A DNA stretch of 64,000 nucleotides from Kitasatospora sp. MAP12-44 (GCF_029892095.1 NZ_JARZAE010000004.1:4340001-4404000), one strand, 5' to 3'; shown: positions 25,568 to 33,910, counted from the stretch's first letter. A program made the numbers and translations. Notes: a model not told the origin generated them from the letters alone.

Positions 25568-26488
25568 TCAGTGGTTCGGCAGTGCGGCGAGCACCGCGGG
25601 CAGGTCGAGACCGAGTTGGCCCATCACCTCGTGGTGATCGCCGCCCTGGGTGGGCCAGCTGTGACCGGCGTTGACGCCGGTGATGTGGCACCCGGGGAGC
25701 AGCAAGGCCAGCGCTTCGGCCACACCGCCCTCCTGGCGGTGCTCCTCGACCACCGTGAACCGGGTGTGCTCGGCGGCCAACTCCGGTGCTGCCAGAGCCA
25801 GCCGCGCGTGATCCAGGTAGGTCAGGTGGGCGTGTGCCAGCTCGGGGCGCAGCTCGCGGGCGGCCAGCGCCAGCCGGGTGCCCTCCTCGCCGACCGAGAC
25901 CAGGCAGGTCGATCCCGGGGTGCCGCGGTGCTCCCAGGTCACCGACGGGAGTTCGACACCCGCGATACCGGCGCTGTCCACCGGCAGGCTGTCGTACAGC
26001 GCGTTGCGCCCGGTCCTGATGTAGTGCGGGCGGCCCGACTCGACGGCGGCGCGGACCACCGCGCGGGTCTCGGCCTCGCCGTACGGGGCCGCGATGGTCA
26101 CACCGGGGATGCTGCGCAGGATCGCCAGGTCCTCCAGGCAGTGGTGCGTGGTGCCGAACCAGGCGCCGGAGACCCCGGCGTACGGCGCGACCACGGTGAC
26201 CCCGGCGGCCAGGTAGCCCAGGGTGAGCTTCAGGCTCTCGGCCGCCCGGAGCGCCGCGAACGGCGCGAAGGTGGAGACGAAGGGCTTGTAGCCGGCGACG
26301 GCCAGCCCGGCCGCCATGTCGATCATGGCTCCCTCGGCGATGCCGAGGTTGAAGAAGCGGTCGGGGTGCGCGGCCTGGAAAGGGTGGCCCTTGCCGCCCA
26401 GGTCGGCCTCCAGGCAGACGATGTCGGGGTCGTCGGCGGCGAGCCGGGTGAGTTCGTCGCGGTAGGCGTCACGGCCGGAGAGAGTCAT
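25568..26488 (-). CDS. Transketolase C-terminal subunit
   Basis: 306 residues: a pyrimidine-binding domain (VCLEADLGGKG, FNLGIAEGAMIDMAAGLA) and a C-terminal transketolase domain. This is the second half of a split transketolase; the first half is encoded just upstream with an ATGA overlap. ATG 26488 was chosen for that overlap. The Glu that activates thiamine diphosphate is probably the one in GIAEGAM. In the carrier-protein pathway of vazabitide, a two-subunit transketolase moves a C2 ketol unit onto the carrier-bound glutamate semialdehyde. The same role is inferred here from context. Confidence 0.9.
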   Translation of the reverse strand: MTLSGRDAYRDELTRLAADDPDIVCLEADLGGKGHPFQAAHPDRFFNLGIAEGAMIDMAAGLAVAGYKPFVSTFAPFAALRAAESLKLTLGYLAAGVTVVAPYAGVSGAWFGTTHHCLEDLAILRSIPGVTIAAPYGEAETRAVVRAAVESGRPHYIRTGRNALYDSLPVDSAGIAGVELPSVTWEHRGTPGSTCLVSVGEEGTRLALAARELRPELAHAHLTYLDHARLALAAPELAAEHTRFTVVEEHRQEGGVAEALALLLPGCHITGVNAGHSWPTQGGDHHEVMGQLGLDLPAVLAALPNH

Positions 26489-27306
26489 CGGATCATCCGC
26501 TTCCACTTGGCGGCGCGCGCGGCGTCGATGGTGACGTAGTGGGAACCGGGCTTGCCCTCGACTGCCGGTACGCCCTTGCCCTTGACGGTGTCGGCGATCA
26601 CGGCGAGCGGACGGCGGGCGCCCGAACGGTCCGCGCGCAGCACCCCGGTGAGCGCCGTCAGGTCGTGTCCGTCCACCTCGGCCGTTTCGAAGCCGAAGGC
26701 GGCGAACCGCTCGGCGAGGTTCGGCAGCGGCGAGATGTCCTGGACCAGGCCGTCGTTCTGGCCGCCGTTGCGGTCGACCACCAGCACGAAGTTGCCCAAC
26801 TGCTGTGCGGCCGCCACCTGGCAGGTCTCCCAGACCAGGCCCTCCTGCAGCTCACCGTCGCCGGCGATCGCGATGCCGAGGCCGGTGCGGCCGCCGATCC
26901 GACGGGCCAGCGCCCAGCCCGCGGCGTACGGCACGCCGTGGCCCAGGCTCCCGGTGGGGAAGAGCACCCCGGGCACCTTGGGGCCGGGGTGCCCGGTGTA
27001 CGGGTGGCCGAGCTGCCCGTACAGCGGAGCCGGGTTCTCCGGCAGGATGCCGCTGACGTACAGCGCCGCATACAGGCCGGCGGCGGCGTGGCCCTTACTC
27101 AGGACCACCTGGGTCCCGTCGTGCGATCCGGCCCGGTGCAGCGCGGCGATCAGGATGTCGAGCACCGAGAGGCTGCCGCCGAGGTGGCAGCCGCGCGGGC
27201 TCGCAGCCATGTCGATCACCAGCTTGCGGGCCTCGACCGCCCGCTGCGCGAGCAGCTCGGAGGTGGCCGGGGCGAGGTCGATCGCAGTGCCTTCGAGCAG
27301 GGTCAC
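26485..27306 (-). CDS. Transketolase N-terminal (thiamine diphosphate-binding) subunit
   Basis: 273 residues from GTG 27306, which overlaps the upstream stop by four bases. The TPP motif runs from GDGELQEGLVWETC (near 150) to VVDRNGGQND. Active-site histidines are in CHLGGSLSVLD and LGHPYTGHPG, and VLSKGHAAAGLYAAL is typical. Together with the 25568 product it rebuilds a full transketolase. Its placement inside a LysW operon, not next to pentose-phosphate genes, argues for C2 transfer to a carrier-bound aldehyde. Confidence 0.91.
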   Translation of the reverse strand: MTLLEGTAIDLAPATSELLAQRAVEARKLVIDMAASPRGCHLGGSLSVLDILIAALHRAGSHDGTQVVLSKGHAAAGLYAALYVSGILPENPAPLYGQLGHPYTGHPGPKVPGVLFPTGSLGHGVPYAAGWALARRIGGRTGLGIAIAGDGELQEGLVWETCQVAAAQQLGNFVLVVDRNGGQNDGLVQDISPLPNLAERFAAFGFETAEVDGHDLTALTGVLRADRSGARRPLAVIADTVKGKGVPAVEGKPGSHYVTIDAARAAKWKRMIR

Positions 27307-29153
27307 GGCCGGCTCCCTTCCGGAAGGGCGAACCATCGGGCGACGGCGTCCGCGAGAACGGTGCGGGCGAGGCGGTGGTCGGCGGCGGCGATCCGCTCCT
27401 CATCGGTGTGGTCGAGCGCGGAGTCGCCCGGCCCGTAGGCCACCATCGGGATGTCGTGCCAGGTGGTGGCGAGGGTGTTCATGTCCGAGGTGCCCTTCTT
27501 CACGACGTAGGTGGGTCGGATACCGGCCTGACCGAAGGCCCGGGTGAAGACCTTGACCAGCGAGGTCGACCGGCCGCCGGCATGGCCCGGGGTGGCCCGC
27601 AGCACCTCGATCTCGACGCCGGTTCCGGCCTGGGCGAGCGCGGCCTCGCGCAGCGCGTCGAGGTCGGCGAGCGGCGGCACCCGGAAGTTGAGGATGCCGA
27701 TCGCCCGGTGGCTCTCGCGGCCCGGCTCGCATCGGATGTCGATGACGGCGCTGAGTGCGTCCGACGCCTCCTTCTCGACCGCGCTCCGGATGTCCTCCAG
27801 GGTGCGGACCAGCGCGTCGGGCGCGGAGATCGCGTCCATCCCGGCAGAGTGGCCGCTGGTCACGGAGGCCGTGACCTTCAGCTTGAAGAGACCGAAGTAG
27901 CCGAGCGTCAGTTTCTGCGAGCCACTGGGCTCGCCGATCACCACCGCGTCGGCCGGGTAGTGGTCGCGGACGTGGAAGGCACCCTTGGAGGAGGAGATCT
28001 CCTCCTCCACCGCGCCGACCACCCGCAGTTCGCCGTCGGCGGGGAGCTCGGCGGCGGCCAGTACCTCCAGGAAGGCCATCAGCGATCCCTTGGCGTCCAC
28101 ACTGCCTCGACCGTGCAGTTCGCCGTCGCGCCACTCGACAGGCCACCGGTAGGGGACGGTGTCCAGGTGTCCGAGCAGCAGCAGCCGGCGCCTGCCGGCG
28201 CCCCGGGTCGCGACCAGGTTGCCGACCTCGTCGATCCGCGCGTCGATCCCCTGCTCGGCGCACCAGCCGAGCAGGTAGGCCGCGAGCTCCTGCTCGTCGC
28301 CGGAGACGGACGGCACGCCGACCGCGCGGCTGAGCAGGGTCAGGTCGGGCTCCGGCTCGCGGGTACGCCAGAAGCGGGTCCACCCGGCCGGGTCCGCCAT
28401 GGTGTGCGGACCCGTGATGGCGACGTCGGCGGCGCCGGCCAGGGCCAGTTCGGCGGCCCGCACCTTCTGCCGCATCCGACCGCCGGCGTACTGTCCCGCC
28501 TCACCCGAGTGGGCGTGCGCCAGCGTCGAGCCGGGGTCCGACGGGTCGGTGAGCAGACCGGCGGTGCCGGTCACCAGCCGGAGGTGGTCGGCGTCCAGCG
28601 CGTTGCTGAGCGCCGCCGCCAGCACGTCGGCGTCCACGTTCAGCGGGCTGCCACCATCTCGGTCGCGGACCGGCGGGGAGAGGCAGACCACGTCGTATGT
28701 GTCGAGCAGCGCGTTCAGCCGTACCGTGTCGACCTCCTCGGGGACGCCGGCCCGGTGGTCACGGACCACCGTGGCCTTCCCCGCCTCGGAGACCGCCTTG
28801 AGCGGCCGGTTGGCCCGCCCGGTGACCAGGCCGCCGCGGGCGGCGACCGCCGTGAAGACGCTCACGCCGTGCCGGCGCAGGCCCTCCTCGACGGCGGGCA
28901 GCGTGACCCGCTCGTACGCGTCGACCAGGTGGGCCATCTCCTCGGGCGGGCAGTAGCGCACCGCATCGCCGTTGGGCAGCCGCAGTTCGGGCATCGGGCG
29001 GCCGATCGAGCGGTAGTGCCGCTCGATCCCGACCGCACCGCCGGCCACCAGCAGGACCCGGGCACCCCGTTCGACGAGCTGCGCCAGCTCGGCGTGGATC
29101 GCACCCCGGTCGAGCGTGGCGCTGCCGACCTTGACCACGTACAGCGGCCTCAC
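27303..29153 (-). CDS. LysZ-LysK fusion: LysW-aminoacyl kinase plus M20 deacylase
   Basis: 616 residues. About 1-265 is an amino acid kinase domain of the acetylglutamate kinase/LysZ type (YVVKVGSATLDRG, LVAGGAVG, SPLNVDADVLAAALSN, GGRMRQKVRAAELAL). About 270-616 is an M20 metallopeptidase of the LysK/ArgE type: LLLGHLDTVP, GRGSVDAKGS, VEEEISSSKG, GEPSG, and a final His in ALDHTDEER. In the LysW pathway the kinase phosphorylates the side-chain carboxyl of carrier-bound glutamate or aminoadipate, and LysK releases the finished amino acid from the carrier. These are normally separate proteins; here the first and last enzymes are joined. GTG 29153 overlaps the lysY stop. Confidence 0.9.
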   Translation of the reverse strand: MRPLYVVKVGSATLDRGAIHAELAQLVERGARVLLVAGGAVGIERHYRSIGRPMPELRLPNGDAVRYCPPEEMAHLVDAYERVTLPAVEEGLRRHGVSVFTAVAARGGLVTGRANRPLKAVSEAGKATVVRDHRAGVPEEVDTVRLNALLDTYDVVCLSPPVRDRDGGSPLNVDADVLAAALSNALDADHLRLVTGTAGLLTDPSDPGSTLAHAHSGEAGQYAGGRMRQKVRAAELALAGAADVAITGPHTMADPAGWTRFWRTREPEPDLTLLSRAVGVPSVSGDEQELAAYLLGWCAEQGIDARIDEVGNLVATRGAGRRRLLLLGHLDTVPYRWPVEWRDGELHGRGSVDAKGSLMAFLEVLAAAELPADGELRVVGAVEEEISSSKGAFHVRDHYPADAVVIGEPSGSQKLTLGYFGLFKLKVTASVTSGHSAGMDAISAPDALVRTLEDIRSAVEKEASDALSAVIDIRCEPGRESHRAIGILNFRVPPLADLDALREAALAQAGTGVEIEVLRATPGHAGGRSTSLVKVFTRAFGQAGIRPTYVVKKGTSDMNTLATTWHDIPMVAYGPGDSALDHTDEERIAAADHRLARTVLADAVARWFALPEGSRP

Positions 29154-30193
29154 GGGGACACCGCCGTCCGGGGCAGGCCCGCGGTCTCGTCGAAGCCGCT
29201 GACCAGGTTCATCGCCTGGATCGCCTGCCCGGCCGCGCCCTTGATCAGATTGTCGAGCGCGGCCACGGCGACGCACTGGTCACCCTTGACGGCGATCGCC
29301 ACCTCGGCGACGTTCGAGCCGTTCACGGCCTTGAGCATCGGGAAGTCCTGCGGAGCCTTGGGCGCGGGGCGCACCCGGACGAAGGGCTTGCCGACGTACG
29401 CCTTGGCGTAGGCCCGCTTGACGTCCAGTGCGGTCGCCTCCGGCCGGAGCCTGCTGTACGCGGTGACCATGATGCCGCGCGGCACGTCCATGCTGTGGGT
29501 GGAGAACCGCAGGTCGGGGGCGGTACCGGTGAACTCGGCGAGCGCCTGGCGGATCTCCGGCGTGTGCCGGTGGCCGTGCAGCTTGTGGACCCGGAAGTTC
29601 CCGGACCGCTCGGCGGGCTGCTCACTGCCGCCGCGTCCGCCGCCACTGGAGCCGGTCTTCGCGTCGACCACCACCTGGGGCAGCACAAGCGACTCGGCGA
29701 AGAGCGGGTACAGGGCGTAGATGGTCGCGACCGCCATGCAGCCCGGCAGGTTGATGAACCTTCCCTGCGGCACACTGTCGGACAACTCTGGTACGTAGTA
29801 GGCGAATTCTTCGCTCGCCGGGTCGGCCGCCGTCTTCGGGTAGTGCTCCTTCACCTCCTGCGGGTCACGCAGCCGGAAGTCACCGGCAAGGTTCAGCACC
29901 CGCTTGGCCCGCTCGGCGAGCAGCGGAAGCCGGGCCGGCAGGGTGCCGGTCGGCAGGCAGCCGAAGGCGACATCGACCTCCTCCAGCTCGGCCAACGGCC
30001 TGAACTTGAGCCCGGCTGCGCCCGGGTGGTTGCGCAGCCACGGGTGCACCGCACCCACCGGCGTACCGGCGCTGCGTTCGGCGGACAGGAAGGCCAGCTC
30101 CACGTGCGGGTGGTCCAGCAGCAGCCGGATCACCTCGCCGCCGGTGTAGCCGCTGGCCCCCGCGACCGCTACGCGGATCTTCTGCTCAGCCAA
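29150..30193 (-). CDS. lysY: LysY: LysW-gamma-glutamyl phosphate (semialdehyde-forming) reductase
   Basis: 347 residues, normal for the ArgC/LysY family. The NADP-binding start is VAVAGASGYTGGEVIRLLL, the active-site Cys is in FINLPGCMAVATIYAL (near 150), and the specificity region KTGSSGGGRGGSEQPA follows. It reduces the carrier-bound acyl phosphate to the semialdehyde. The start is TTG 30193, overlapping the aminotransferase gene by eight bases. The TTG fits the family N-terminus (AEQKIRVAVAG) and no better codon is available. It works between the kinase half of LysZ-LysK and the transketolase. Confidence 0.9.
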   Translation of the reverse strand: MAEQKIRVAVAGASGYTGGEVIRLLLDHPHVELAFLSAERSAGTPVGAVHPWLRNHPGAAGLKFRPLAELEEVDVAFGCLPTGTLPARLPLLAERAKRVLNLAGDFRLRDPQEVKEHYPKTAADPASEEFAYYVPELSDSVPQGRFINLPGCMAVATIYALYPLFAESLVLPQVVVDAKTGSSGGGRGGSEQPAERSGNFRVHKLHGHRHTPEIRQALAEFTGTAPDLRFSTHSMDVPRGIMVTAYSRLRPEATALDVKRAYAKAYVGKPFVRVRPAPKAPQDFPMLKAVNGSNVAEVAIAVKGDQCVAVAALDNLIKGAAGQAIQAMNLVSGFDETAGLPRTAVSP

Positions 30194-31505
30194 GGCGGGC
30201 CGCCTTCTCGTACGGGCGGCGGTAGTCGCCGTCCGCGACCAGCTTGCGGATCGCGTCGGGGCGGCGGGCCACCTTCTCGAACGCGTCGGCGTAGCGCAGC
30301 GCCCGCTCGTACTCGACCGGCGCGCGCAGCTCGCGGCAGAGCACCAGGGTGGAGTCCAACATGCCCAGGGTGACCGGGAAGTCCTCCGGGCGGTGCGTGC
30401 GCACGGCGCCGGGGTTGAGCGAGAACGGGTAGCCGTTGCCGAAGCCCGAGCGGTGCTGGAAGGGCAGGTGGCAGGGGATCGGGGTGTTCTGCCACTCGCG
30501 GGCCGGGACGCCCTCGGCCACCAGCAGCTCGTGCACCGCCTCCTTGACCGCGTGGACCGGCAGGTCACCGAGGCCGACCGCGTCGGGGAGCAGCGTGATC
30601 CGGTACATGTTGTACGCGTGCGTGTGGCCCTCGGGAACATACGGGGCGCGGAAGAGACCGGTGCCGTTCAGCGCCTCGCCCAGCAGGGCGGCGTTACGGG
30701 CCCGCACCTCGTCGTAGTACGGCAGGCGCTTGAGCTGGCTGGCACCGAAGGCGCCCGCCACCCACGACATCTCGTAGTCGATGCCGTTGCGCGCCACGTA
30801 GTCGGCGGCGCGCTGGTGGGCCTCGGCGGTGGCGAAGAAGGCGATGCCGCCCTCGCCGCCGAGCGGGAAGTTCTTGTCGGCCATCAGGCTCTGGCCCGCG
30901 GCGTCGCCGAACGAGCCCGCGACCTGGTCGCCGATCTTCGCCGAGTGGGCGTGCGAGGCGTCCTCGACCAGCGCGATGCCGTGCTGGTCGGCGAGCGCGC
31001 GCAGGGCCGGGACGTCGGCCGGCAGGCCGTGCACGTGGACCGGCATGATCGCCCGGGTCCGCTCGGTGACGGCTGCGGCAGCGGCCTGCGGGTCCATGCA
31101 GTAGGTGCGCGGGTCGATGTCGACGAAGACCGGGATGGCGTGCGCCGCGACCACGGCCTGCGCGGTGGCGATGAAGGTGAACGCCGGGACGATCACCTCG
31201 TCACCGGGCTGCACACCGGCGCCGACCAGCGCCAGATGCAGGCTGGAGGTGCCGCTCGCGGTGGGCAGCGCGTACTGCGCGCCCACGTACTGGCGGTAGG
31301 CCTCCGCGAAGTCGGCCACCACCCGTTCGGGCCTGGCTCGTTGGGCGAGCATCAGGTTGAAGACATCCTCCTTGGTGATGACCGGGAAGATGGTGCGCCG
31401 CAGCTCCTTGGGGATCATCGCCCCGCCGCCGAAGGCGGCCAACTCGGCGGTGAGATCGGCCTGATCGGGCAGCGGCAGGGGCTTTGCCGGGAAATCGGTG
31501 ATCAT
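30186..31505 (-). CDS. DegT/DnrJ/EryC1-type PLP aminotransferase
   Basis: 439 residues, start ATG 31505 overlapping the upstream stop. Fold-type I motifs are present: TASGTSSLHLALVGAG, GDEVIVPAFTFIATAQA, ALVEDASHAHSA, and the PLP-lysine segment LMADKNFPLGGEGG (near 240). In the vazabitide pathway an aminotransferase of the carrier-protein operon aminates the C7 ketone left after transketolase. The same job, producing a 2,6-diamino-dihydroxyheptanoate-like unit, is inferred here. It is directly preceded by a degenerate homologue at 31502 that may be a partner subunit. Confidence 0.88.
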   Translation of the reverse strand: MITDFPAKPLPLPDQADLTAELAAFGGGAMIPKELRRTIFPVITKEDVFNLMLAQRARPERVVADFAEAYRQYVGAQYALPTASGTSSLHLALVGAGVQPGDEVIVPAFTFIATAQAVVAAHAIPVFVDIDPRTYCMDPQAAAAAVTERTRAIMPVHVHGLPADVPALRALADQHGIALVEDASHAHSAKIGDQVAGSFGDAAGQSLMADKNFPLGGEGGIAFFATAEAHQRAADYVARNGIDYEMSWVAGAFGASQLKRLPYYDEVRARNAALLGEALNGTGLFRAPYVPEGHTHAYNMYRITLLPDAVGLGDLPVHAVKEAVHELLVAEGVPAREWQNTPIPCHLPFQHRSGFGNGYPFSLNPGAVRTHRPEDFPVTLGMLDSTLVLCRELRAPVEYERALRYADAFEKVARRPDAIRKLVADGDYRRPYEKAARLG

Positions 31506-32149
31506 GAAACAGCTCCGGAAGTGGTGAGGGGCCGGGCCGCCTGGCTCAGCGCCATCCGGACGCAGGCGGCGACCAGCGGGCTCAGCCGGTAGTTGAACTG
31601 GACGCCGGGCACCAGCTCGGGAGACTCCTCCTCCTGGGTCCACATGGTGCGCAGGTCGTAGGCGCCGAAGATCTTCAGACGCTCGGCCCGGGCCCAGACC
31701 GTCGGGTCGTCGGTCAGTACGGCGGCCGCCGGGCCGAAGCCCAGACCGGTGAGGTCGACGACCAGGGTCGGCGCGGTCGACGTGCGGGCCGACTCGCCCA
31801 GCAGGTGGGCGTTCTCGGCATCGAAGGCGAGGTGGTCGAAGGCAGGGGTGCCGCTCGCATCCGGGTCCGCGTCCTCACGAACCTTGACGCCGAGCCAGGT
31901 CAGGAAGGCCAGGTCCTTGGCGCTGAGGCCCGGTTGGGTGATCTCATCGCCGTGCCCGATGCCCTGGCCCGCCAGTGCGGCGTGCACGGCCGCGCTGCGA
32001 CTGTTCAGCAGGACCGCCCGCGAGCGGCCGGTCTGCTTGGTCAACAGCCGTTCCAGACCGGGGAGTTCCCGGTCACTCTTCTCAATGCTCATGACCACGC
32101 CCGAGGTCAGCACCCGGGTCAGTACGGTGGCCGTGTCGAACAGCTCCAT
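31502..32149 (-). CDS. Degenerate DegT-type aminotransferase homologue without PLP lysine
   Basis: 215 residues from ATG 32149 (GGAG nine bases upstream). Segments align with DegT proteins: AVLLNSRSAAVHAALAGQGI matches the usual SGTAALHLAL helix, HGDEITQP matches GDEVIVP, and VQFNYRLSPLVAACVRMAL matches the NYRMSDLQAA region. The stretch that should read FGNK...GEGG is instead VVDLTGLGFGPAAAVLTDD, so the PLP lysine is absent, and the C-terminal domain is missing. It is translationally coupled to the full aminotransferase (ATGA overlap). It may be a non-catalytic subunit that docks the carrier protein. Role uncertain. Confidence 0.7.
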   Translation of the reverse strand: MELFDTATVLTRVLTSGVVMSIEKSDRELPGLERLLTKQTGRSRAVLLNSRSAAVHAALAGQGIGHGDEITQPGLSAKDLAFLTWLGVKVREDADPDASGTPAFDHLAFDAENAHLLGESARTSTAPTLVVDLTGLGFGPAAAVLTDDPTVWARAERLKIFGAYDLRTMWTQEEESPELVPGVQFNYRLSPLVAACVRMALSQAARPLTTSGAVS

Positions 32150-32165
32150 AGATTTTGTCTCCGTC

Positions 32166-33083
32166 TCACGCGGCCGCGCGGGCAGGGGTGAGCCCGGCCG
32201 GACCACGGCTGTACGTCTCGGCCACGTAGGCGGCCAGCAGGCCGGCCACGTTCACACCGTGCTTGGCCGAGGACCGGGCGAACTCCGGGTTGGCGTTCAC
32301 CTCCAGGACCATCAGCTCGCCGGTGGAGCGGTCCTCCACCAGGTCGACTCCGTAGAAGCCCTCACCGAGCGCCTCCACCACCTGCAAGCAGCGCTTCTCG
32401 ATCTCGTCGGTGATCTCCACCCGCCTGACCTCGGCACCGAGGTGCGTGTTGGTACGCCAGTCGGACGAGACCCGCTGGATCGCGACCACCGGGGTCCGGC
32501 CCACGACGACGACCCGCAGGTCATGGCCGGGCTTGTCGATGTACTGCTGGACCAGCACCGGGAAGAGCTTCCCGCCGGCGTCCGCGGACTCCCGCCCGCC
32601 GACCCAGGCGTCCACGCACTCCTCGTCCGTCATCCTGGTGACCCCGCGGCCCCAGGAACCGCTGACCGGCTTGAGGACAGCGGGCCAGCCGAGCCGGCCG
32701 ACCGCCTCGCGGACCTGCGCATAGCTGTACGCGTGCTGCGAGACCGGGTGCGGGATGCCGTGCCGGGCGAAGAGCAGGGCCTGCAGGCCCTTGTCGTTGC
32801 AGGTCTCGATGGTGGCGGCCCGGTTGAGGGTCTCCACCCCCACGAACTCCAGACGGCGGGCGACGCCCATCGCCTCCCGGTGGGACAGGTTTCTGATCAG
32901 GGCGAGGCCGGGCGGGGCCGTGTGCCCCGCCACCACCCCCGCCAGATCCTCCAGCAACGTCGGACGAACCTTCAGCCCCTGGGCGCGCAGCGCCTCCAGC
33001 AGCAGCTTCTCGTCCGGACGCAGCATGGTGACCGAAAGCATCACCTCGAACTCGGAGGGCTCGGTGAGTTCAGCGATGGTCAC
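32166..33083 (-). CDS. lysX: LysX: LysW-amino acid ligase (RimK-type ATP-grasp)
   Basis: 305 residues. A RimK/LysX ATP-grasp enzyme: GWPAVLKPVSGSWGRGVTRM (near 135-154), LVQQYIDKPGHDLRVVVVG and the metal site LMVLEVNANPEFARSS (near 262). The family joins the alpha-amino group of glutamate or 2-aminoadipate to the C-terminal Glu gamma-carboxyl of LysW, protecting the amine during chain building. It starts at GTG 33083 inside the lysW stop (GTGA). In this context glutamate is the likely substrate, because the operon has transketolase and lacks aminoadipate-forming genes. Confidence 0.9.
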   Translation of the reverse strand: MTIAELTEPSEFEVMLSVTMLRPDEKLLLEALRAQGLKVRPTLLEDLAGVVAGHTAPPGLALIRNLSHREAMGVARRLEFVGVETLNRAATIETCNDKGLQALLFARHGIPHPVSQHAYSYAQVREAVGRLGWPAVLKPVSGSWGRGVTRMTDEECVDAWVGGRESADAGGKLFPVLVQQYIDKPGHDLRVVVVGRTPVVAIQRVSSDWRTNTHLGAEVRRVEITDEIEKRCLQVVEALGEGFYGVDLVEDRSTGELMVLEVNANPEFARSSAKHGVNVAGLLAAYVAETYSRGPAGLTPARAAA

Positions 33084-33268
33084 TCGCCCCAGTCCTCTTC
33101 AACCTCGGGGGCCAACTCGACGCGGACCGTGGCGTCGGTCTTCTCGACGACCTCGTGCTCCTGGCCGCAGGCCCCGCACTCGGTGATCTCACCCTTCTCC
33201 CAGTCCGACTGGACCTCGAAATCGGTGTCGCACACCAGGCACTGGGGCGTGTCGATGGCTGTGGTCAT
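33080..33268 (-). CDS. lysW: LysW-type amino-group carrier protein
   Basis: A 62-residue acidic protein with two zinc-knuckle pairs (CLVC at 10-13 and CGAC at 31-34) and the diagnostic C-terminus EDWGE. In this family the terminal Glu gamma-carboxyl carries the growing amino acid through its alpha-amine, while the acidic surface is recognised by LysX, LysZ, LysY and LysK. The ATG at 33268 has GAAGGGA upstream. It is the first gene of an operon of about ten coupled genes. Streptomycetes make arginine by the acetyl route, so a LysW operon with transketolase signals secondary metabolism. Confidence 0.93.
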   Translation of the reverse strand: MTTAIDTPQCLVCDTDFEVQSDWEKGEITECGACGQEHEVVEKTDATVRVELAPEVEEDWGE

Positions 33269-33610
33269 CTGTCTTATCCCTTCTATGGTGCTTCTGAGGC
33301 ATTTCTTCGCGATCGCCCGCTTCCAGGCAGCACTGAACCGGCTGCTCAGGGCAGGCGAAAGCTCGCGGTGGCGGACAATTGCTGCCGCCCACACGTGATG
33401 TGATGTTTCGTCAGAACAAAAAGACGCGTCGGCCCCGGGCGCCGAGGACGGAAAGCGGGCCACCGCCGCTCAGCAGGGAAACGGCTCCTTCAATGCACCG
33501 GTTTCCCATGCTGAGCGCACGGTTATACTCCGAATCGTTACCGCTGACGCCTGTCGTCGGGAATACTCCAGGTCGCCGATTTCACGGCCCAGAACGGCCG
33601 AGTCGTGGCA
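33269..33610. other. Non-coding stretch upstream of lysW
   Basis: 342 bases without a supportable gene on either strand. It lies between the secreted-peptide gene (same strand) and lysW, so the operon promoter should be here. The part around 33390-33430 and 33515-33540 is less GC-rich than its surroundings. No clear -35/-10 pair, riboswitch or hairpin stood out. Confidence 0.5.
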
Positions 33611-33760
33611 CTACTGCCAGATGACGTCGCCAGGGGCCATCGGAGCGGTAGCCGAACCCGCGGCCACGTGACCCGCCGATGCTGCCGGAGTCGCCGAGCC
33701 GACCCATCCCGCCAGCGCGAATATGGAGATGAGTGACAGGATGGCGAGCTTGAGCTTCAT
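33611..33760 (-). CDS. Small secreted peptide (49 aa), candidate signal peptide gene
   Basis: An ATG at 33760 with a strong AGGGGGA ribosome site six bases upstream opens a 49-codon frame ending at 33611. Residues 1-27 are a textbook signal sequence: MKLK, a hydrophobic core LAILSLISIFALAGWV, then SATPAASA with an Ala-x-Ala cleavage site. The mature part is about 20 residues, ending PGDVIWQ. It is divergent from a LuxR-type regulator (150-bp gap) and points toward the lysW operon. It may be a peptide signal for that regulator or a small exported factor. I do not recognise the family. Confidence 0.65.
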   Translation of the reverse strand: MKLKLAILSLISIFALAGWVGSATPAASAGHVAAGSATAPMAPGDVIWQ

Positions 33761-33781
33761 GACAGTCCCCCTGAGATGGTC

Positions 33782-33800
33782 GGCTTCGGTATCGGAAGCC
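33782..33800. promoter_or_regulatory. Inverted repeat between peptide gene and regulator
   Basis: GGCTTC-GGTATCG-GAAGCC, exact 6-bp arms around seven bases, lies 22-40 bases upstream of the peptide ATG and 111 bases upstream of the regulator ATG. Its place in the divergent promoter region makes it a candidate binding site for the regulator. Confidence 0.4.
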
Positions 33801-33910
33801 TGCGTTTCTCTGACTGGGTCAACCGTGCCCGACTCGGACTACCGGGCGCCAGCGAAGTCCGGTGGTAAGAACTCGCAAGTGACAACCACTCACCAGCCAA
33901 GGACCTGACG

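Noticed and set aside
32166..33268. LysW/LysX as primary lysine or arginine biosynthesis genes
   Set aside because: Homocitrate, homoaconitase and ornithine genes are absent, and transketolase, ligase and exporter genes share the operon, so secondary metabolism fits better.
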